From: Nocardioides sp.
GTDB lineage: Bacteria; Actinomycetota; Actinomycetes; Propionibacteriales; Nocardioidaceae
Length of the DNA: 6,339 bases
Assembly: GCA_030452025.1 (NCBI GenBank)
Contig: JAKDNC010000216.1
Span: 1-6,339, forward strand
Reading direction: 5' to 3'
Of this stretch, positions 4,241 through 6,339 are shown one piece after another (the stretch's first letter is position 1; each line of letters begins with the position of its first letter). The translations under genes and the position numbers were made by a program. The notes below the pieces were generated by a model. That model saw only the letters and a program-made list of their open reading frames with translations, ran no database searches and had not been told where the DNA came from.

Positions 4241-6330
4241 ACTTCAGCTCTCAGCCCGTGGCCCGAACGGTGCGATCCCTTGCTGTGTCCGACCCGGGAC
4301 AGCTTCGTCTGACCAGTGCGATCGGCACTGCTCTGACGGTCCTGCTGACGATCTTGGCCTCGGTGGGTTTCACGACGGCGACAGGAAACCCGATCACGGT
4401 CGCCGTGCTCGGGACGATCGTGTCCATGCAGTCGGCCGCGGCAGTCAAGGACCGTACGCCCAGTGCCCGGATCCTCACCACGGTGCTGATGACACTCCCG
4501 GCCGCGGCCGCCGTGGCGCTCGCGGCCTTGTTGTCCGAGTTCGGCCGGGCCGCCGATGTCGGTTTCATCGTCGTCTTGTTCGCAGCGGTGTGGGTACGTC
4601 GATTCGGCCCCCGCGGAACGGCGCTCGGGATGGTTGCGTTCATCTCGTACTTCTTCGCACTCTTCCTGCACGCCGACATCTCGCAGGTCCCCGTCCTGCT
4701 GATCGCGATATTGATCGGCGTGGCGGTGGCGCTGTTCGTGCGCGTGGCAGTCTTTCGCGACCGACCGCAGTCAGAGGTGAGTCGTTTGGCCCGGGCGTTG
4801 CGTGCAGCCTCGGTGGCGGTGCTGGAGGCGGCCGCGCCCATCCGATCCCGTGACCCGACCGTGCTGCGCCGCAAGCTGACCGGTCTCGCCAACACCGGGA
4901 TGATGATCGAAGACTGGCTCGACCGCAACGACGCTGCCTTGCACCTGAGCGTGTCCAGTCATGAGTTGTCGATCCGTGTCTTCGAAGCACAAATTGCCAC
5001 TGAGCAGCTGGCCAGCGTCATTTGGTCCCTCGGCCCGAGAAGGTCATGGCCGACAGCTCTCGACCACGCGATGAACGCAGTGCGTTCATGCCTTCAGGAC
5101 AACCCCTCGGAGGACGAACTTCGTGCGGCGCGCCAGCTTGCCGCTCATTCGGCCGAGAAGGCCGACCCAAGCCAACAGGCCGGTATCGCCAGGATACTCG
5201 CCGCACGCGCTGTGCAGGCCTACACCTCCATCCACCGTATTACCGCCGAGGCGTCGAGTCTCCCGGGGAGAGCACCCAACACGTCCACGCATCCCGTGGC
5301 GACGGGAGCAGACGCGACGCCCGATGGCGACAGTTCCAGGATGAATTCACACACCCGGGCGGCCATCCAGGTGGCTGTGGCCACGAGTGCCGCCATGGTT
5401 CTCGGCGATCTGATCTCACCGAACCGCTGGTACTGGGCGGTGATGGCGGCCTTCCTGGTCTTCAACGGGGTCACCACCCGCGGAGAGCTGCTGACCAAGG
5501 CTGGCCACCGGATCCTCGGAACCGTGGCCGGTGTCGTCGGGGGCGTGCTGCTCGCGGCTGCGGTCGGCAACCAGCCTGTCGTTCAGCTGGCGCTGATCGT
5601 GGTGTGCGTCTTCTTCGCATTCTGGCTGGTGGCAATCAACTATGCCCTGCTGGTCTTCTTCATCACCGTGCTGCTGGCGTTGCTCTATGGACTCCTGGGT
5701 CAGTTCAGCATCGGCGTGCTCGAGCTGCGGATCTACGAGACTGCCGCCGGCGCGGCCATGGGCACCATCGCGGCCTTCGTGATCTTGCCGGTCAGGACTC
5801 GGTCGACCGTCGTGGAGAAGGTCGAGGACTACCTCACCCAGATGAGGGAGCTGATCGACGCCAGCGTCGAGTCAGTGCTGATGCCAGGCAGCAACACCGA
5901 CCTCGTGACCCTCTCCCGCGCCCTCGACACCTCCCTGCAGGATGCCGTCACCGCCACGAAACCCTTGAGCCTCGGCCCGACGACGCGCGGTCGGCGTAGT
6001 ACCCGCAGGTTGTTGCTCGTGCTCCAGGTCAGCGCACGAGCGGCACACGCCCTTGCCCGGGCCGGCGTCGCCGCCACCCGTGCCGAGCCGGACACCGCGC
6101 CCACCGAGCAGACCGCCGAAGCGCTGCGAGAGGCCGCAGCCCTGGTGCACAAACACCTCGGACTCGTGGGACAGATGGTCGCCGGGCAGGCCTTCGAACA
6201 CCCTGAGCGCAGCGCCGACTCACCGGTGCTCGACGTGATGACCACCGCCCCCCATGCATCCGCCCCACTGCGCAGCGCCATCCGTGCGCTGAGCAAGCTG
6301 AACCGATCGATCATGGAGCTGATCACCTGA
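4237..6330 (+). CDS. FUSC family (fusaric acid resistance-type) membrane protein, two-module
   Basis: A 697-residue cytoplasmic-membrane protein of the FUSC family, which includes AaeB-, YccS- and fusaric acid resistance-type proteins linked to export of aromatic acids. Six hydrophobic segments at about 24-172 form the first membrane module. A largely helical, charged region (about 173-372) follows, then six more segments (about 375-518) containing the FUSC-like HRILGTVAG (424-432) and RIYETAAGAAMG (498-509), then a soluble helical tail (520-697). This double-module layout and length fit full-length FUSC proteins. An in-frame ATG at 4126 lies inside the MMPL gene and would add 37 His/Arg/Gly-rich residues that look like out-of-frame translation, so GTG4237, after the strong Shine-Dalgarno, is preferred. 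GTG4258, 4270 and 4285 are alternatives. It is the last gene in view, 43 bp after MMPL. No HlyD-type adaptor is present, as expected for a single-membrane cell. Substrate unknown. Confidence 0.92.
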   Translation: MDFSSQPVARTVRSLAVSDPGQLRLTSAIGTALTVLLTILASVGFTTATGNPITVAVLGTIVSMQSAAAVKDRTPSARILTTVLMTLPAAAAVALAALLSEFGRAADVGFIVVLFAAVWVRRFGPRGTALGMVAFISYFFALFLHADISQVPVLLIAILIGVAVALFVRVAVFRDRPQSEVSRLARALRAASVAVLEAAAPIRSRDPTVLRRKLTGLANTGMMIEDWLDRNDAALHLSVSSHELSIRVFEAQIATEQLASVIWSLGPRRSWPTALDHAMNAVRSCLQDNPSEDELRAARQLAAHSAEKADPSQQAGIARILAARAVQAYTSIHRITAEASSLPGRAPNTSTHPVATGADATPDGDSSRMNSHTRAAIQVAVATSAAMVLGDLISPNRWYWAVMAAFLVFNGVTTRGELLTKAGHRILGTVAGVVGGVLLAAAVGNQPVVQLALIVVCVFFAFWLVAINYALLVFFITVLLALLYGLLGQFSIGVLELRIYETAAGAAMGTIAAFVILPVRTRSTVVEKVEDYLTQMRELIDASVESVLMPGSNTDLVTLSRALDTSLQDAVTATKPLSLGPTTRGRRSTRRLLLVLQVSARAAHALARAGVAATRAEPDTAPTEQTAEALREAAALVHKHLGLVGQMVAGQAFEHPERSADSPVLDVMTTAPHASAPLRSAIRALSKLNRSIMELIT

Positions 6331-6339
6331 CCCCGCCCG

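Noticed and set aside
4251..4928. Long - strand open frame inside the FUSC gene
   Set aside because: It is antisense to a clear multi-helix membrane protein, with Ala/Thr/Arg-rich low-information composition typical of high-GC shadows.
1..6339. CRISPR array, tRNA/rRNA gene, insertion sequence or attachment site
   Set aside because: I saw no regularly spaced direct repeats, no cloverleaf-like segment, no transposase-like frame and no long terminal inverted repeats.

Overview
The window reads as high-GC Gram-positive (Actinomycetota) DNA. The evidence is a strong G/C bias at third codon positions in all three genes, a GTG start on the last gene, and transporter signatures typical of actinobacteria, such as GRRGAW before the first helix and FWPF/WWP motifs after the sixth and twelfth helices of the MMPL protein. 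I cannot name a genus.

Layout, all major genes on the + strand. Positions 1-78 are an edge segment whose coding status is ambiguous. Positions 79-1734 encode a 14-helix DHA2-type MFS drug/proton antiporter. Positions 1735-2072 are a 338-bp gap holding several short inverted repeats and a possible 41-codon leader ORF that would end on the start codon of the next gene (TGATG). Positions 2073-4193 encode an MMPL/RND-type exporter. After 43 bp, containing a near-perfect Shine-Dalgarno followed by an 8-bp perfect inverted repeat that covers the GTG start, positions 4237-6330 encode a two-module FUSC (fusaric acid resistance-type) membrane protein. The last nine bases hold nothing recognisable.

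Together the genes form a tandem efflux cassette drawn from three unrelated transporter superfamilies. The MMPL and FUSC genes are very likely one operon; the MFS gene may be a separate unit because of the longer gap. No regulator, periplasmic adaptor, outer-membrane channel or biosynthetic enzyme is in view, so the substrate cannot be read from this window. The most unusual sequence-level signals are the structured translation start of the FUSC gene, the Asp-to-Asn change in the first GxxxDY motif of the MMPL protein, and the hairpin-rich leader between the MFS and MMPL genes.
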